From NCBI RefSeq assembly GCF_030397575.1, contig NZ_JAPNXS010000006.1, positions 204,941 to 268,940 on the forward strand: DNA of 64,000 bases, written 5' to 3'. How positions within the stretch are numbered: position 1 is the stretch's first letter; every line of letters begins with the position of its first letter. This document shows positions 18,122 to 27,507 of this stretch, piece after piece. This stretch comes from Psychromonas sp. 14N.309.X.WAT.B.A12 (GTDB taxonomy: Bacteria; Pseudomonadota; Gammaproteobacteria; Enterobacterales; Psychromonadaceae). The position numbers and the translations under genes are program-made. The notes under the pieces were generated by a model. The model saw only the letters and a program-made list of their open reading frames with translations. It was not told where the DNA came from and made no database searches.

Positions 18122-19105
18122 TTAAGCAAAACAAGCTGGCTGGGTATCCAACTGTTCTAATAACTTTTTATGTGGTTTGATGAAAAACTCCTCAGCAAAC
18201 TTACCTTGTGCTATGCCTAATCGACTGCGCTCATCTCGGTCATATAAAATATGTGTTAATGAATAATCTACATGCTTTAAATCAGGCTTATAAATATCAC
18301 TAGCCACTGTATTGGCATTGTAAATTTCAGGTCGATAGATCTTCTGGAAAGTTTCCATCGTGCTAATGGTGCTGATTAGTTCCAGATTTGTGTAATCATT
18401 CAACAAATCCCCCATAAAGTAGAAAGCCAGTGGCGCTACCGCATTTTCAGGCATGAAATAACGTACCTGTAAGCCCATCTTTCTAAAATATTGTTCCGTT
18501 AATGAGGAGGCATTAGGCTGATACTCAATACCTAATATCGGATGCTGATTACCTGTACGTTGATAGGTTTTAGTTTCCGCCACACTCAAACAAATAACCG
18601 GTTTTTTAATAAAGTATGCTTTATAAGCAGGAGAGTTTAAAAAAGACTTAAATAGCCTTCCATGCAGCTCACCAAAATTTTCAGGTACAGTGAATGAAGA
18701 CTTACCTTTGTTATGTGCTGACAACAAAATACTAAAATCGTAATCACGTATATAAGATGAGAAATTGTTGCCAACAACCCCATCAATACGCAGCCCGCTT
18801 TGATGATCAACAATATTAGTTTTTAACATTTCAATGGAGGGAAAAGTTTGCATACTATTCTGAATATTCATTTCAACAGAAACGATTTCAAGTTCAACAG
18901 AGTAACGCTTTGCTTCAGCGTTATCCCAATGAGCTAAGCGATTAAATCGATTATCGATCATCTTAAATGCGTTGCGTAAATTATGCTGGCGGTTTTCTCC
19001 ACGAGCCAGATTAGCAAAGTTTGTTGTCGCTCGAGTGTTGTCTGCTGGCTGGTAATGCTCATCTAAAGCAGTGCTGTTAACCGTAAATGTAAAATCTGTA
19101 TTCAT
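18122..19105 (-). CDS. mesX: DUF1852 protein, MesD partner
   Basis: A 327-residue DUF1852 protein placed 59 bases upstream of the short methionine synthase, so the two form an operon. DUF1852 proteins (MesX) are required for MesD activity in vivo. Family-like blocks include GLRIDGVVGNNFSSYIRDYDFSILLSAHNKG (about 125-155) and HPILGIEYQ (about 210). There is no signal peptide, so it is cytoplasmic. The ATG at 19105 follows GGAG by nine bases; an upstream in-frame start at 19144 has poorer support. No catalytic residues can be assigned. Confidence 0.82.
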   Translation of the reverse strand: MNTDFTFTVNSTALDEHYQPADNTRATTNFANLARGENRQHNLRNAFKMIDNRFNRLAHWDNAEAKRYSVELEIVSVEMNIQNSMQTFPSIEMLKTNIVDHQSGLRIDGVVGNNFSSYIRDYDFSILLSAHNKGKSSFTVPENFGELHGRLFKSFLNSPAYKAYFIKKPVICLSVAETKTYQRTGNQHPILGIEYQPNASSLTEQYFRKMGLQVRYFMPENAVAPLAFYFMGDLLNDYTNLELISTISTMETFQKIYRPEIYNANTVASDIYKPDLKHVDYSLTHILYDRDERSRLGIAQGKFAEEFFIKPHKKLLEQLDTQPACFA

Positions 19106-19583
19106 CGTTTTTAGCTCCAATTGTCTATCATAAAATCTACACACTCCTTGTTTATTAAGACTTCCTAGCCAATCCCCTTATTGGTATCTGAAACACCAAA
19201 TAATAAAAGTCAGGGTAATATTGCCTAGCATTAAACAGCAGTAAGTATTTTATACGCCAAATCAAACATGAACAAAAATGATTAATATTCAAATAAACAT
19301 GAAAATAACTAATAAACAAAAATTAACGTGATTAACAACGATAAAACAGAACTGAGTACAACACCTTTGTAAGATTGGATAGTGTTGGGCTTTTCTTTAA
19401 TGAATTTTCTGATGTCATGTAACGCAGGAAACAATAGGCATTGAGAAAAATGTATCCTTTGCCCTCAAAACGTTATATTAAAAATGGACCTATTATTTGA
19501 TACTTTTTCAAAATACGGCTCAACTGGTTTATATTGGATCATTATTGTAAGCCGTATTAAGCAGATAACTACAGGACAACTAT
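19106..19583. other. Divergent spacer mesX/thioredoxin-like gene
   Basis: About 480 A+T-rich bases between divergent genes; promoters for both must lie here. I looked for MetJ-like (AGACGTCT) and MetR-like (TGAA-N5-TTCA) sites and found none that are convincing. No gene is seen. Confidence 0.4.
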
Positions 19584-19925
19584 ATGGACAAGCATCAACT
19601 TGGCTTTCAACCTGAATATCAAGAAGAAACCATTACCTTTACTGAAGTAAGCGAATTGCTAGGCCTTACTTTACTTGAATTTGGAGCACCCTGGTGTCCA
19701 CATTGCCAATTGGGTAGTGAATTAATCAAAGAGGCTTTTGCAGAGGATACTAAATATAGTCGATTAAGGCATATCAAAGTCTTTGACGGGAAAGGTAAAC
19801 AACTGGGCCGCGCTTTTAAGGTCAAGCTATGGCCGACCTTCATTTTATTAAAAGATGGTGATGAGGTTGCCCGTTTGATTCGCCCAACAGAGTCACAGTC
19901 TCTACAGCTATTTTTAAACAAATAA
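19584..19925 (+). CDS. Thioredoxin family protein
   Basis: A 113-residue thioredoxin fold with the active site APWCPHC near residues 35-41. The cis-proline loop is WPTF (near 87). There is no signal peptide, so it is cytoplasmic. It is shorter at the N-terminus than TrxA and has a WCPHC site rather than WCGPC, as in the small thioredoxin-like proteins common in Vibrio and Shewanella relatives. The substrate is unknown. It lies 680 bases before nrdA; a role as reductant for ribonucleotide reductase is possible but unproven. Confidence 0.8.
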   Translation: MDKHQLGFQPEYQEETITFTEVSELLGLTLLEFGAPWCPHCQLGSELIKEAFAEDTKYSRLRHIKVFDGKGKQLGRAFKVKLWPTFILLKDGDEVARLIRPTESQSLQLFLNK

Positions 19926-20414
19926 TAGATGCAGAATTTAATAGTCTTCGAAAGCAATTACAGGCTTAAAATTGATTATTAATCAGGAAGTACATAGATA
20001 AAGCTAATAATCTTGGTTTAATAAGGTTTCCTATCACCTTTATATTAGCTCTTTAAGGGTGAGCTTATCTTGCATAACCACACTTTTTCTAAGCACTTTT
20101 GTTGCTTAAAACCCATTTATTTTAATCTTATTAATGCCCGCTAAAAGTAAGTGTATTTTAGTAAAGAAAAGCCATATAACACTCACATTTTGGTAGATAG
20201 TTTAAGCCTATAATTAAGTGCCAAATACAACAAAAAAAACGATGAAAAAAGATAATAAAAACATGAACAAGTTCTAAGTTTATAAAAAAGCTATTTCTCC
20301 CTCAAATAATTTTCTGTGAAAAAAAAAGCTAAAATAATGTTTGCATTTCCTATAAAACAGAGCTGAACTGAAACCATTTGTTAGTGACTACTAACCAACT
20401 TAAATCATCTCTAT

Positions 20415-20435
20415 TTGTCCACAATTTTATCCACT
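20415..20435 (+). promoter_or_regulatory. Two DnaA-box-like sites upstream of nrdA
   Basis: TTGTCCACA (20415-20423) and TTATCCACT (20427-20435) each differ from TTATCCACA by one base and lie side by side. E. coli nrdAB is also controlled by DnaA through boxes upstream of nrdA, so a similar link is plausible here. Confidence 0.45.
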
Positions 20436-20471
20436 AATTTAACAAAACTTATCCCTTGAAAAATTCTCAAA

Positions 20472-20519
20472 AAGCTTTATCTTGTGTCTCTTCTTTTAAA
20501 GCAACACTACATCTTGTGT
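20472..20519 (+). promoter_or_regulatory. Tandem NrdR boxes of nrdA
   Basis: Two 16-base boxes, 20472-20487 (12 of 16 matches) and 20504-20519 (14 of 16), fit the NrdR consensus ACACWATATATWGTGT. They are 32 bases apart, the three-turn spacing usual for NrdR operators. NrdR is the ATP/dATP-sensing repressor of ribonucleotide reductase genes. Confidence 0.75.
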
Positions 20520-20605
20520 TTTATTTGAACAACACACACTAGAGTAAAGACAGCCTAAATAGCTAACATCTTTACTCTACTAACATCAAGCAAAGGCCTC
20601 TAAAA

Positions 20606-22876
20606 ATGAATAAAAACCTGTCTGTCACTAAGCGTAATGGGAAAAAAGAACCCATTGACCTTGATAAAATCCATCGCGTCATTACATGGGCAGCAGAAGG
20701 TTTAAACAACGTTTCAGTATCTCAGGTAGAGTTAAACTCTCATATTCAATTTTATGATGGTATTCGTACTGACGATATCCATGAAACGATCATTAAAGCC
20801 GCTGCTGATTTAATCTCTGAAGAGTCGCCAGATTACCAATATCTTGCTGCACATTTAGCAGTATTCCACTTACGTAAACGCGCTTACCAACGCTTTACAC
20901 CACCAAGTGTATTCGAACACGTGAGTAAGATGGTTTCTAAAGGTAAATATGATGAACATTTACTAGAAGATTACACTAAGCAAGAGTTTGAAGAGATGGA
21001 TCAATTTATTGATCACTCTCGTGATTTAAATTTCTCTTATGCAGCAGTAAAACAGCTGGAAGGTAAATACCTAGTACAGAACCGTGTAAGTGGTGAAATC
21101 TACGAAAGTGCACAGTTCTTATACCTAATGGTAGCGGCATGTTTATTCTCTGATTACGATAAAGAAACTCGTTTAGATTATATTAAGCGTTTTTACGATG
21201 CGACGTCATTATTTAAGATTTCATTACCGACACCGATCATGTCTGGTGTGCGTACTCCGACTCGTCAATTCAGCTCATGTGTATTAATTGAGACAGGCGA
21301 TAGCCTAGACTCTATCAATGCAACGTCTAGCGCCATTGTTAAATACGTATCACAACGTGCTGGTATTGGTATTAATGCGGGCCGTATTCGTGCGATGGGC
21401 AGTAATATTCGTGGTGGTGAAGCTTACCACACGGGTTGTATTCCATTTTACAAACACTTCCAAACGGCTGTTAAATCTTGTTCACAAGGTGGCGTTCGTG
21501 GTGGTGCAGCAACTGTCTTCTACCCGATTTGGCACTTAGAAGTTGAATCATTACTGGTATTGAAAAATAACCGTGGTATTGAATCAAACCGTGTTCGTCA
21601 CCTTGATTACGGTGTACAACTTGGTCGTTTATTCTACCAACGCTTAATCGACAAAAAAGAGATCACACTATTCAGCCCTTCTGATACACCAGGGTTATAC
21701 GATGCTTTCTTTGAAGACCAAGATGAGTTTGAGCGTTTATACCACCTATATGAAGCTGATGAGTCAATCCGTAAGAGCTCAATTCCTGCGGTAGAGTTAT
21801 TCTCTCTATTGATGCAAGAGCGTGCAAGTACAGGCCGTATTTACATTCAGAATGTTGACCACTGTAATACACACAGTCCATTTGACAGTAAAGTAGCACC
21901 TGTACGCCAAAGTAACTTATGTTTAGAGATTGCGTTACCAACTAAACCATTAACGCATATTAAAGATGAAGAAGGTGAAATCGCCCTTTGTACTTTATCT
22001 GCGATTAACTTAGGGGCAATTGAGTCATTAGATGAAATTGAAGAGTTATCAGAGCTTGCAGTAAGAGCACTGGATAACCTGTTAGATTACCAAGATTACC
22101 CAATTCTTGCGGCTGAAAAAAGCAGCATGAGCCGTCGTACTCTAGGTATAGGTGTAATCAACTACGCTTACTACTTAGCGAAAAACGGCGTGAAATACTC
22201 TGACGGTAGTGCAAATAACCTAACGCATAGAGCATTTGAAGCAATTCAATACTACCTATTGAAAGCATCAAACAAGTTAGCTAAAGAACGTGGTGCTTGT
22301 GAGAAGTTTCATGAGACACGTTACTCACAAGGTATTTTACCGTTAGATAACTACAAAAAATCGTTAGATGCAATTTGTGACGAAGGTTACCACTTAGATT
22401 GGGAGCAATTGCGCGCAGACATCGTTAAAGATGGTTTACGTAACTCAACCTTATCTGCCTTGATGCCTTCTGAAACATCAAGCCAAATTTCAAATGCAAC
22501 TAACGGTATTGAGCCTCCACGTGGTTTCATTAGTGTTAAAGCGAGTAAAGATGGTATTTTGAAACAGGTTGTACCTGAATTTGATAAATACAAAGATCAA
22601 TACGAATTATTATGGAGCATTCCAAATAATAAAGGTTATTTAGAACTAGTAGGTATCATGCAGAAGTTTGTTGATCAAGCTATCTCAGCAAATACAAACT
22701 ATGATCCAAAACGTTTTGATGACGGTAAAGTACCAATGACGATTCTACTTAAAGACCTATTAATGGCTTACAAGATGGGATTAAAAACACTGTACTACCA
22801 TAATACACGCGATGGTGCAGATGATGAAAAAGTCATCGAAGATGATGGTTGTGCGGGCGGTGCTTGTAAAATATAA
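20606..22876 (+). CDS. nrdA: Ribonucleoside-diphosphate reductase alpha subunit (class Ia)
   Basis: NrdA is the large catalytic subunit that reduces ribonucleoside diphosphates. At 756 residues it has the full family length (E. coli 761). The N-terminal ATP-cone (LSVTKRNGKKEPIDLDKIHR) is present for dATP feedback. Catalytic features include the substrate-site Cys in RQFSSCVLIETGDS (about 226), NLCLEIALPT with Asn/Cys/Glu (about 440), LCTLSAINLG with the partner Cys (about 463), and a C-terminal cysteine pair (CAGGACKI) for re-reduction. A strong terminator follows at once. The usual partner nrdB is not adjacent; it lies 8.6 kb downstream at 31449. Confidence 0.97.
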   Translation: MNKNLSVTKRNGKKEPIDLDKIHRVITWAAEGLNNVSVSQVELNSHIQFYDGIRTDDIHETIIKAAADLISEESPDYQYLAAHLAVFHLRKRAYQRFTPPSVFEHVSKMVSKGKYDEHLLEDYTKQEFEEMDQFIDHSRDLNFSYAAVKQLEGKYLVQNRVSGEIYESAQFLYLMVAACLFSDYDKETRLDYIKRFYDATSLFKISLPTPIMSGVRTPTRQFSSCVLIETGDSLDSINATSSAIVKYVSQRAGIGINAGRIRAMGSNIRGGEAYHTGCIPFYKHFQTAVKSCSQGGVRGGAATVFYPIWHLEVESLLVLKNNRGIESNRVRHLDYGVQLGRLFYQRLIDKKEITLFSPSDTPGLYDAFFEDQDEFERLYHLYEADESIRKSSIPAVELFSLLMQERASTGRIYIQNVDHCNTHSPFDSKVAPVRQSNLCLEIALPTKPLTHIKDEEGEIALCTLSAINLGAIESLDEIEELSELAVRALDNLLDYQDYPILAAEKSSMSRRTLGIGVINYAYYLAKNGVKYSDGSANNLTHRAFEAIQYYLLKASNKLAKERGACEKFHETRYSQGILPLDNYKKSLDAICDEGYHLDWEQLRADIVKDGLRNSTLSALMPSETSSQISNATNGIEPPRGFISVKASKDGILKQVVPEFDKYKDQYELLWSIPNNKGYLELVGIMQKFVDQAISANTNYDPKRFDDGKVPMTILLKDLLMAYKMGLKTLYYHNTRDGADDEKVIEDDGCAGGACKI

Positions 22877-23238
22877 AATATAGAAATTTAATAATAATTC
22901 TATAAATCAAAAGGATGCCTCAAGGCATCCTTTTTTTTTTTGCTAAAAAACATCTTTTATTTTTTGCATATTTGATAATCTCTCCTAAAGTAAATATACC
23001 TACAATTAAATACAAGCATTATTCACCCTTCATTACCCGCTTTTAAAAATTAATTGTAATTATTTAAATAATTAAGAAATTAAATTAAATCTTCTCGGGT
23101 CTTGGTATGGGAGCTTTAAATAATGACGACATAAATTATTGCTCACACATACTAATAACGGACAACAACCCGCTTTTAATGCTTAGCAAGGACCATTTTT
23201 AAAGCATTAATGCGCATTGATATAAAGGCTAATAAACT
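22877..23238. other. Spacer nrdA to VTT-fusion operon
   Basis: Holds the nrdA terminator at 22909-22941 and then about 300 A+T-rich bases that should carry the promoter of the next operon. No operator or gene was recognised. Confidence 0.4.
22909..22941 (+). terminator. Strong terminator of nrdA
   Basis: AAAGGATGCC, a four-base loop and GGCATCCTTT, followed by an unbroken run of T. It should block read-through from nrdA into the next operon and toward nrdB. Confidence 0.95.
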
Positions 23239-25392
23239 ATGTTAAAAAAGATCGTACTCTTGATACTAGCAATCGGATTAATAGGGTTGTTTTTCCACTT
23301 CAACCTACACCAATTGCTCACCCTTGAAGGGTTAAAAGGTTCAATGGATCAGTTCACTTCATTACGTGAACAATCACCTGCTTTAGTGATTGGTGGTTTC
23401 TTTATTTTATATGTATTAGTGACTGCATTAGCATTGCCAGGTGCCGCTATTTTGACCTTAGCAGCAGGCGCACTGTTTGGTTTATTTGAAGGCTTAATCA
23501 TTGCTTCATTTGCTTCTAGTATTGGTGCGCTGTGTTCGTTCTTAGTTTCACGCTACTTATTACGTGATTCGCTGAAACAACGTTTTCCAGAACGTTTATC
23601 AGCTATTGATGAAGGGATCAAAAAAGAAGGTGCATTTTACTTATTCACTTTACGTTTAGTACCTATCTTCCCATTCTTCCTAATCAATCTATTAATGGGT
23701 GTGACAGCACTTAAATCTTGGACTTTCTACTGGGTAAGCCAAATCGGTATGTTAGCTGGAACCTTTATCTTCGTGAATGCAGGTACGCAACTAGCTAAAA
23801 TCGATAGCCTGTCAGGTATCTTATCTTTTGGTTTAATCATCTCATTTGTTTTACTCGGTATATTCCCACTTATTGCAAAAGGTATTGTTAATATGATTAA
23901 AAAACGTCAAGTCTATAAAAAATGGACTAAACCAGCTAAGTTTGACCGTAACATGGTTGTTATTGGTGCAGGCGCAGGCGGTCTAGTAACAAGTTACATT
24001 GCAGCAGCTGTTAAAGCTAAAGTAACTTTGGTTGAAGCCGGTGAAATGGGTGGTGACTGTCTAAACTATGGTTGTGTACCAAGTAAAGCCATCATCAAAA
24101 GCGCAAAAATTGCAGAGCAAATTAGAAATGCACACCATTACGGTTTAGAAGATACAACACCGCAATTTTCATTCAAAAAAGTAATGGAGCGTGTACATCA
24201 AGTTGTTGCTGACGTTGCACCGCATGACAGTGTTGAACGTTACACTGATTTAGGTGTAGAAGTAGAAAAAGGTTACGCAAAAATTCTTGACCCTTGGACA
24301 GTAGAAATTAGCTACGAAGATGGTACTAAAAAGAAATTAACGACTCGTACTATTGTTATCGCAACTGGAGCTCGCCCATTTGTTCCACCACTACCAGGTA
24401 TCGAAGAAACAGGTTATGTTACTAGTGATACGTTATGGACTGAGTTCGCTAAATTAGAAACACCACCAGAGAAACTAGTGGTATTAGGCGGTGGTCCAAT
24501 CGGTTCTGAATTAGCACAAAGCTTCGCTCGCTTAGGCTCGAACGTTACACAAATTGAGATGGCAGAGCGCATCATGATCAAAGAAGATCTTGAGGTGTCT
24601 GAATTCGCTACCGAGTCATTAAAAGAGAGTGGCGTAAACATCTTAACCTCGCATCAAGCATTACGTTGTGAAACAAAAGATGGTAAGAAATTTATCATTG
24701 TTAAACACAACGAAGAAGAGATTGAAATTGAATATGACCAATTATTATGTGCTGTAGGTCGTAGTGCACGTTTAACTGGTTACGGCTTAGAAGAACTTGG
24801 TATCGAAACTAACCGTACTATCGTTACCAACGAGTACTTAGAAACACTTTACCCTAACATTTTTGCTGCTGGTGATATTGTTGGTCCTTACCAATTCACA
24901 CATGTCGCTGCCCATCAAGGTTGGTACGCTGCAGTGAATGGTCTATTTGGTAACTTGAAGAAGTTTAAAGTGGATTACCGAGTAATTCCATGGACTACCT
25001 TTATCGACCCAGAAGTAGCACGTGTTGGTATTAATGAAGATGAAGCAAAACAAAAAGGTATTGATTACGAAATCACTCGCTTTGATTTTGAAGAACTAGA
25101 CCGAGCGATCACAGACAGCGCAACCAAAGGTTTCATCAAAGTCATTACACCAAAAGGTAAAGATAAGATCTTAGGTGTGACGATTGTTTCTGAACATGCC
25201 GGAGACTTAATTGCTGAGTTTGTATTAGCAATGAAACACGGTTTAGGTCTAAACAAAATATTAGGTACGATCCACAGTTACCCAACATGGGCTGAAGGTA
25301 ATAAGTACGCAGCTGGTGAATGGAAGCGAAATCATGCGCCACAAACGGTTCTAAATTGGTTAGAGAAATACCATACATGGAGACGCGGCTAA
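23239..25392 (+). CDS. VTT/TVP38 membrane domain fused to FAD disulfide reductase
   Basis: A 717-residue two-part protein. Residues 1-225 are a TVP38/TMEM64 (VTT, DedA-like) domain with about five membrane helices and typical blocks ALPGAAILTLAAGALFG and LRLVPIFPFFLINLLMG. Residues 235-717 are a class I pyridine nucleotide-disulfide oxidoreductase: FAD-binding VVIGAGAGGLVTSYIAA, redox disulfide GGDCLNYGCVPSK, NAD(P)-binding VVLGGGPIGSELAQSFARLG, FAD motif FAAGDIV, and C-terminal HSYPTWAE supplying the His-Glu pair. It resembles mercuric/dihydrolipoyl reductases but has no heavy-metal domain. In E. coli, VTT proteins YdjX and YdjZ lie beside ynjABCD; here they are replaced by a fusion. The substrate is unknown. 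Confidence 0.9.
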   Translation: MLKKIVLLILAIGLIGLFFHFNLHQLLTLEGLKGSMDQFTSLREQSPALVIGGFFILYVLVTALALPGAAILTLAAGALFGLFEGLIIASFASSIGALCSFLVSRYLLRDSLKQRFPERLSAIDEGIKKEGAFYLFTLRLVPIFPFFLINLLMGVTALKSWTFYWVSQIGMLAGTFIFVNAGTQLAKIDSLSGILSFGLIISFVLLGIFPLIAKGIVNMIKKRQVYKKWTKPAKFDRNMVVIGAGAGGLVTSYIAAAVKAKVTLVEAGEMGGDCLNYGCVPSKAIIKSAKIAEQIRNAHHYGLEDTTPQFSFKKVMERVHQVVADVAPHDSVERYTDLGVEVEKGYAKILDPWTVEISYEDGTKKKLTTRTIVIATGARPFVPPLPGIEETGYVTSDTLWTEFAKLETPPEKLVVLGGGPIGSELAQSFARLGSNVTQIEMAERIMIKEDLEVSEFATESLKESGVNILTSHQALRCETKDGKKFIIVKHNEEEIEIEYDQLLCAVGRSARLTGYGLEELGIETNRTIVTNEYLETLYPNIFAAGDIVGPYQFTHVAAHQGWYAAVNGLFGNLKKFKVDYRVIPWTTFIDPEVARVGINEDEAKQKGIDYEITRFDFEELDRAITDSATKGFIKVITPKGKDKILGVTIVSEHAGDLIAEFVLAMKHGLGLNKILGTIHSYPTWAEGNKYAAGEWKRNHAPQTVLNWLEKYHTWRRG

Positions 25393-26240
25393 TGAAATCA
25401 GCAATCCAACACACAACCAATAAGGTAAGCGCCCTAGTGCGCTTCACCTTAGGAGCAGCAATATTAAGTGGTTCAATGCTCAGCACAGCTTATGCTGAAA
25501 CCAGCGGCAACTTACACAGTACTTGGACAAATTTATTGGCAGAGCATATTACGCCAGTCAACCAAGGCCATAGTACTGCAGTTGATTATGCAGGCTTTAA
25601 GCAACAAGAAGATACATTACAAACTTACTTAGATACGTTAGCTGAAACAACACGCACAGAATTTGATGGATGGTCAAAAGAGAAGCAATTAGCTTTTTTG
25701 ATCAATGCTTACAATGCATGGACAGTTGAATTTATCTTAACGAAGTACCCTGACTTAGATTCAATTAAAGACTTAGGTAGTTTGTTTAACTCACCATGGG
25801 ACAAAGAGTTTGTACCATTGTTAGGCAAAACAGTGAGTCTAAATGATATTGAACATGGTCTCATTCGTGGTAGTGGTCGCTACAACGATCCACGAATCCA
25901 CTTTGCAGTAAACTGTGCAAGTATTGGTTGCCCAGCACTACGTGAAGAGGCTTATACGGCGGATAAGTTGGAACAACAATTAACCCAACAAACCGAGCGT
26001 TTTTTAACTGATTCAAGCCGTAATTACATTAAAGGTAACAATATCTACCTGTCATCTATTTTTAAATGGTATGACGAAGATTTTGAAACGGGATTTCGAG
26101 GAACGAAATCTATCCAGGGCTTTATAAACTTATATGTTGATGCACTGCAATTAACTGAAGAGCAACAATCGACACTTAAAAATCAAAAGTTTAAAGTTAA
26201 ATATTTAGATTATGATTGGAATCTTAATGCTATCCGTTAA
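25392..26240 (+). CDS. Exported DUF547 protein
   Basis: A 282-residue periplasmic DUF547 protein. The ATG at 25392 overlaps the stop of the fusion gene, indicating translational coupling; GGAG lies nine bases upstream. A signal peptide covers about residues 1-35, with cleavage expected after AYA. The family core is clear: FLINAYNAWTVEFIL, IEHGLIRG, DPRIHFAVNCASIGCPALREEAY with two cysteines and a His, and FKWYDEDF near the C-terminus. DUF547 proteins have a papain/transglutaminase-like look but no proven activity. It belongs to the same operon as the YnjBCD transporter. Confidence 0.88.
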   Translation: MKSAIQHTTNKVSALVRFTLGAAILSGSMLSTAYAETSGNLHSTWTNLLAEHITPVNQGHSTAVDYAGFKQQEDTLQTYLDTLAETTRTEFDGWSKEKQLAFLINAYNAWTVEFILTKYPDLDSIKDLGSLFNSPWDKEFVPLLGKTVSLNDIEHGLIRGSGRYNDPRIHFAVNCASIGCPALREEAYTADKLEQQLTQQTERFLTDSSRNYIKGNNIYLSSIFKWYDEDFETGFRGTKSIQGFINLYVDALQLTEEQQSTLKNQKFKVKYLDYDWNLNAIR

Positions 26241-27507
26241 TAAAATTTGCCAGCATAGTTTTGCTGGCTTTTATAAAGCACTTTGTTATTTATTACTTCT
26301 ATTAATACCCCAACAAGCCTTATTTGCCTCGGAGTCGCAGTCTAATGCTGCGGCGATGTGGGAAAATATTGAAATGCGAGGCACTCAACAGAGTGTCTAC
26401 TTTCATGCTTGGGGCGGTGATCAGCAAATAAATAATTATATTCAATGGGTTGCTAAGCAAGTGAAGCAACAATATGACATTGACCTACACCATGTGAAAC
26501 TCACCGATACCAGTGAAGCGGTAAGCCGGGTGCTCGCTGAAAAATCAGCCAGTAATCACCGTAACGGTCAAGTTGATTTAGTTTGGATCAACGGAGCCAA
26601 CTTTGCTTCTATGGCCAAACATAAATTATTAGCCTTAGACTGGGCTGATAAACTCCCTAATTTTGCTCTTACTAACCCAGAAAACAACCCAGCCATGACG
26701 CGTGACTTTGGTGTACCAACCGAAGGAATGGAAGCTCCCTGGGGACAAGCAGCCCTAACCTTCTATTATGACAGCCTAAAAGTGGAACAACCTCCACAAA
26801 CATTAGCAGAATTACTAAGCTGGACAAAACAACACCCTGGTCGATTTACTTACCCTAAACCACCTGAATTTTTAGGAATGAGCTTTTTAAAATATGCCTT
26901 AATTATTTTAAATGAGAATCAGCCCGATAATATTAAAGATAAACTTTACCAAGCGGCTACTCCAGAAAGTGAAGCGCAAACCTTGCCTGCTCTATGGAAT
27001 TTTTTAGATGAACTACATCCAAACCTATGGCGTCAAGGCCATCATTTCGTTGCTAATGGGCTGGCCTTACGTCGTTTAAGTGGGGATGGCGAACTGCAAG
27101 TTTCCTTTACTTTCTCAGCAGCAGAAATTCCTTCAGCTATTGCACGTTATGATCTACCTGATAGCACTCGTAGCTATCGTATGCTTGATGGAAGTTTAAG
27201 TAATATTCATTTTGTTGCTATTCCCTATAACTCACCACATTTAGACAGTGCTAAATTAGTGGCGAACTTCTTACTTAGTCCTAAAGCACAGGCTAAAAAG
27301 CAGCAAACTTCAGTATGGGGAGATAGTAGTGTGCTAGATTTATCGCAACTTTCCCCAACACAACATGCTTACTTCGATATGACCGAAAAGCGACACTTAA
27401 GTGCAAATATCATTAATGTTGATAACACACGCCTATTAAGTGAGTTGCACCCAAGCTGGTCTGCGGTGATCACTAAGCAATGGCTTGCCCGTTATGGAGT
27501 ACAATAA
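26227..27507 (+). CDS. ynjB: ABC transporter substrate-binding protein, YnjB type
   Basis: A 426-residue periplasmic solute-binding protein of the YnjB family (COG4134). An N-terminal signal sequence (about residues 1-34, LLLLLIPQQALFA) is followed by a two-lobed binding-protein fold, with YFHAWGGDQQINNYI and VDLVWINGANFASM near the start of the first lobe and EAPWGQAALTFYYDS near 175. It overlaps the DUF547 stop by 14 bases and the next gene by one base (TAATG), so the operon is tightly coupled. I chose ATG 26227 (GGA six bases upstream) over ATG 26212. The ligand is unknown in any organism; iron and thiamine are only guesses by homology. Confidence 0.88.
   Translation: MLSVNKICQHSFAGFYKALCYLLLLLIPQQALFASESQSNAAAMWENIEMRGTQQSVYFHAWGGDQQINNYIQWVAKQVKQQYDIDLHHVKLTDTSEAVSRVLAEKSASNHRNGQVDLVWINGANFASMAKHKLLALDWADKLPNFALTNPENNPAMTRDFGVPTEGMEAPWGQAALTFYYDSLKVEQPPQTLAELLSWTKQHPGRFTYPKPPEFLGMSFLKYALIILNENQPDNIKDKLYQAATPESEAQTLPALWNFLDELHPNLWRQGHHFVANGLALRRLSGDGELQVSFTFSAAEIPSAIARYDLPDSTRSYRMLDGSLSNIHFVAIPYNSPHLDSAKLVANFLLSPKAQAKKQQTSVWGDSSVLDLSQLSPTQHAYFDMTEKRHLSANIINVDNTRLLSELHPSWSAVITKQWLARYGVQ

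Larger units (their letters stand above)
19926..20605. other. Long regulatory region of nrdA
   Basis: About 680 bases without a gene. The 200 bases before nrdA hold paired NrdR boxes (20472-20487, 20504-20519) and two near-consensus DnaA boxes (20415-20423, 20427-20435). The first 400 bases are A+T-rich and nothing specific is recognised in them. Confidence 0.6.

Noticed and set aside
19106..19583. MetJ or MetR operators before mesX
   Set aside because: Only weak, isolated half-sites were found; no tandem or palindromic match.
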